The translations under genes were made by a program, and so were the position numbers. Source: an uncultured Ruminococcus sp. (GTDB lineage: Bacteria > Bacillota > Clostridia > Oscillospirales > Acutalibacteraceae). From it: DNA of 5,231 bases. Below, one piece after another: positions 5,123 to 5,231 of this stretch (position 1 is its first letter; each line of letters begins with the position of its first letter). The notes beneath the pieces are model-generated. The model saw nothing but the letters and a program-made list of their open reading frames with translations. It was not told the DNA's origin and did no database searches. Where the stretch lies: positions 1-5,231 of the forward strand of contig CACWNZ010000189.1 in assembly GCA_902762335.1 (NCBI GenBank), read 5' to 3'.

Positions 5123-5198
5123 GAAACGCCCCCTCACTTCGTTCGGGGGCTCAATGAATAACGAATAATTTATAATAAAGCTCCGAGGGGCGTTTCTG
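5121..5198 (+). repeat. Inverted repeat A, beginning in the tRNA 3' end
   Basis: Bases 5121-5135 (CAGAAACGCCCCCTC) pair with 5185-5198 (GAGGGGCGTTTCTG): twelve consecutive pairs, one bulged C (5133), then two more. The 5' arm includes the last acceptor base and the discriminator of the tRNA, so this helix could compete with tRNA folding or affect 3' trimming. It encloses the 5' arm of repeat B and excludes both the short GC hairpin and the B hairpin. Confidence 0.8.
5128..5150 (+). other. GC-rich hairpin just downstream of the tRNA
   Basis: GCCCCC (5128-5133) pairs with GGGGGC (5145-5150), closing an 11-base loop that contains CTTCG. It has no T-tract after it, so it is not a terminator on its own. 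It forms first during transcription and competes with repeat A for the same C-run. It could protect or define the tRNA 3' trailer. Confidence 0.55.
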
Positions 5199-5220
5199 TA
5201 TTATTCGTTATTCATTTTTT
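5153..5220 (+). terminator. Long AT-rich inverted repeat B with T-tract, probable tRNA terminator
   Basis: Bases 5153-5169 (AATGAATAACGAATAAT) and 5200-5216 are perfectly complementary over 17 bp, with a 30-base loop, and six Ts (5215-5220) follow. The position after the tRNA and the T-tract suggest an intrinsic terminator. The AT-rich stem and large loop are unusual for one, and the unit also looks like a dispersed intergenic repeat. Its loop contains the 3' arm of repeat A. Confidence 0.55.
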
Positions 5221-5231
5221 ATCCGCTTATA

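Noticed and set aside
4963..5157. 64-residue open frame across the promoter and tRNA
   Set aside because: It runs through a clear promoter and the whole tRNA-Leu gene. The peptide is only a translation of the tRNA.
5171..5176. TATAAT inside the loop of inverted repeat B as a promoter
   Set aside because: No -35-like hexamer at 16-18 bp upstream (the region is GGCTCA-like), and it lies in AT-rich repeat DNA. The ten-base match to window bases 1-10 is probably chance.
5121..5198. Attachment site of an integrated element at the tRNA 3' end
   Set aside because: Integration would leave a direct repeat of the tRNA end. The copy here is inverted, only the last two tRNA bases are included, and no integrase is in the window.

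Overview
The window looks like chromosomal DNA of a Gram-positive anaerobe of the Clostridia, probably a Ruminococcus-like Oscillospiraceae. This is inferred from strong AAGGAGG ribosome sites, sigma-A type promoters, mixed base composition, a LytTR regulator, a lipoprotein-type solute-binding protein and a tRNA-Leu without encoded CCA. The sequence alone does not fix the genus. All convincing genes lie on the + strand.

Region 1 (1-1663) is a two-gene operon. A small LytTR-type DNA-binding protein without a receiver domain is followed 12 bases later by a protein with two membrane helices and a large, apparently extracytoplasmic, unrecognised domain. The pair resembles the 'LytTR regulatory systems', in which a LytTR activator is encoded with a membrane partner that restrains it. 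The partner here is not of a type I recognise. A TATAAT box at the window edge and a 10-bp palindrome precede the first gene.

Region 2 (1664-1881) has no recognisable gene. It holds a 28-bp direct repeat spaced 87 bp apart, running into a 27-bp unit repeated twice in tandem. Both periods are multiples of three, and one frame stays open through the whole array, although it has no start codon.

Region 3 (1882-4950) is a complete thiamine-precursor uptake operon. It begins with a consensus promoter, a TPP riboswitch and an intrinsic terminator, with a visible antiterminator pairing. Four tightly packed genes follow: a small thiamine-binding (YkoF/MTH1187-like) protein, then thiX (permease), thiY (NMT1/THI5-like lipoprotein) and thiZ (ATPase). 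The last three genes each overlap the one before. An intrinsic terminator closes the operon. High TPP should stop transcription before the first gene; low TPP should let the transporter be made, to bring in a thiamine pyrimidine precursor or thiamine itself.

Region 4 (4951-5231) has a strong extended -10 promoter, a tRNA-Leu (anticodon UAG), and a downstream region with two long inverted repeats whose arms are interleaved (A-B-A'-B'). They therefore form alternative structures, one of which ends in a T-tract like a terminator.

The points most worth following up are the LytTR/membrane-protein pair, the in-frame repeat array beside the riboswitch promoter, and the interleaved inverted repeats that begin in the last bases of the tRNA.
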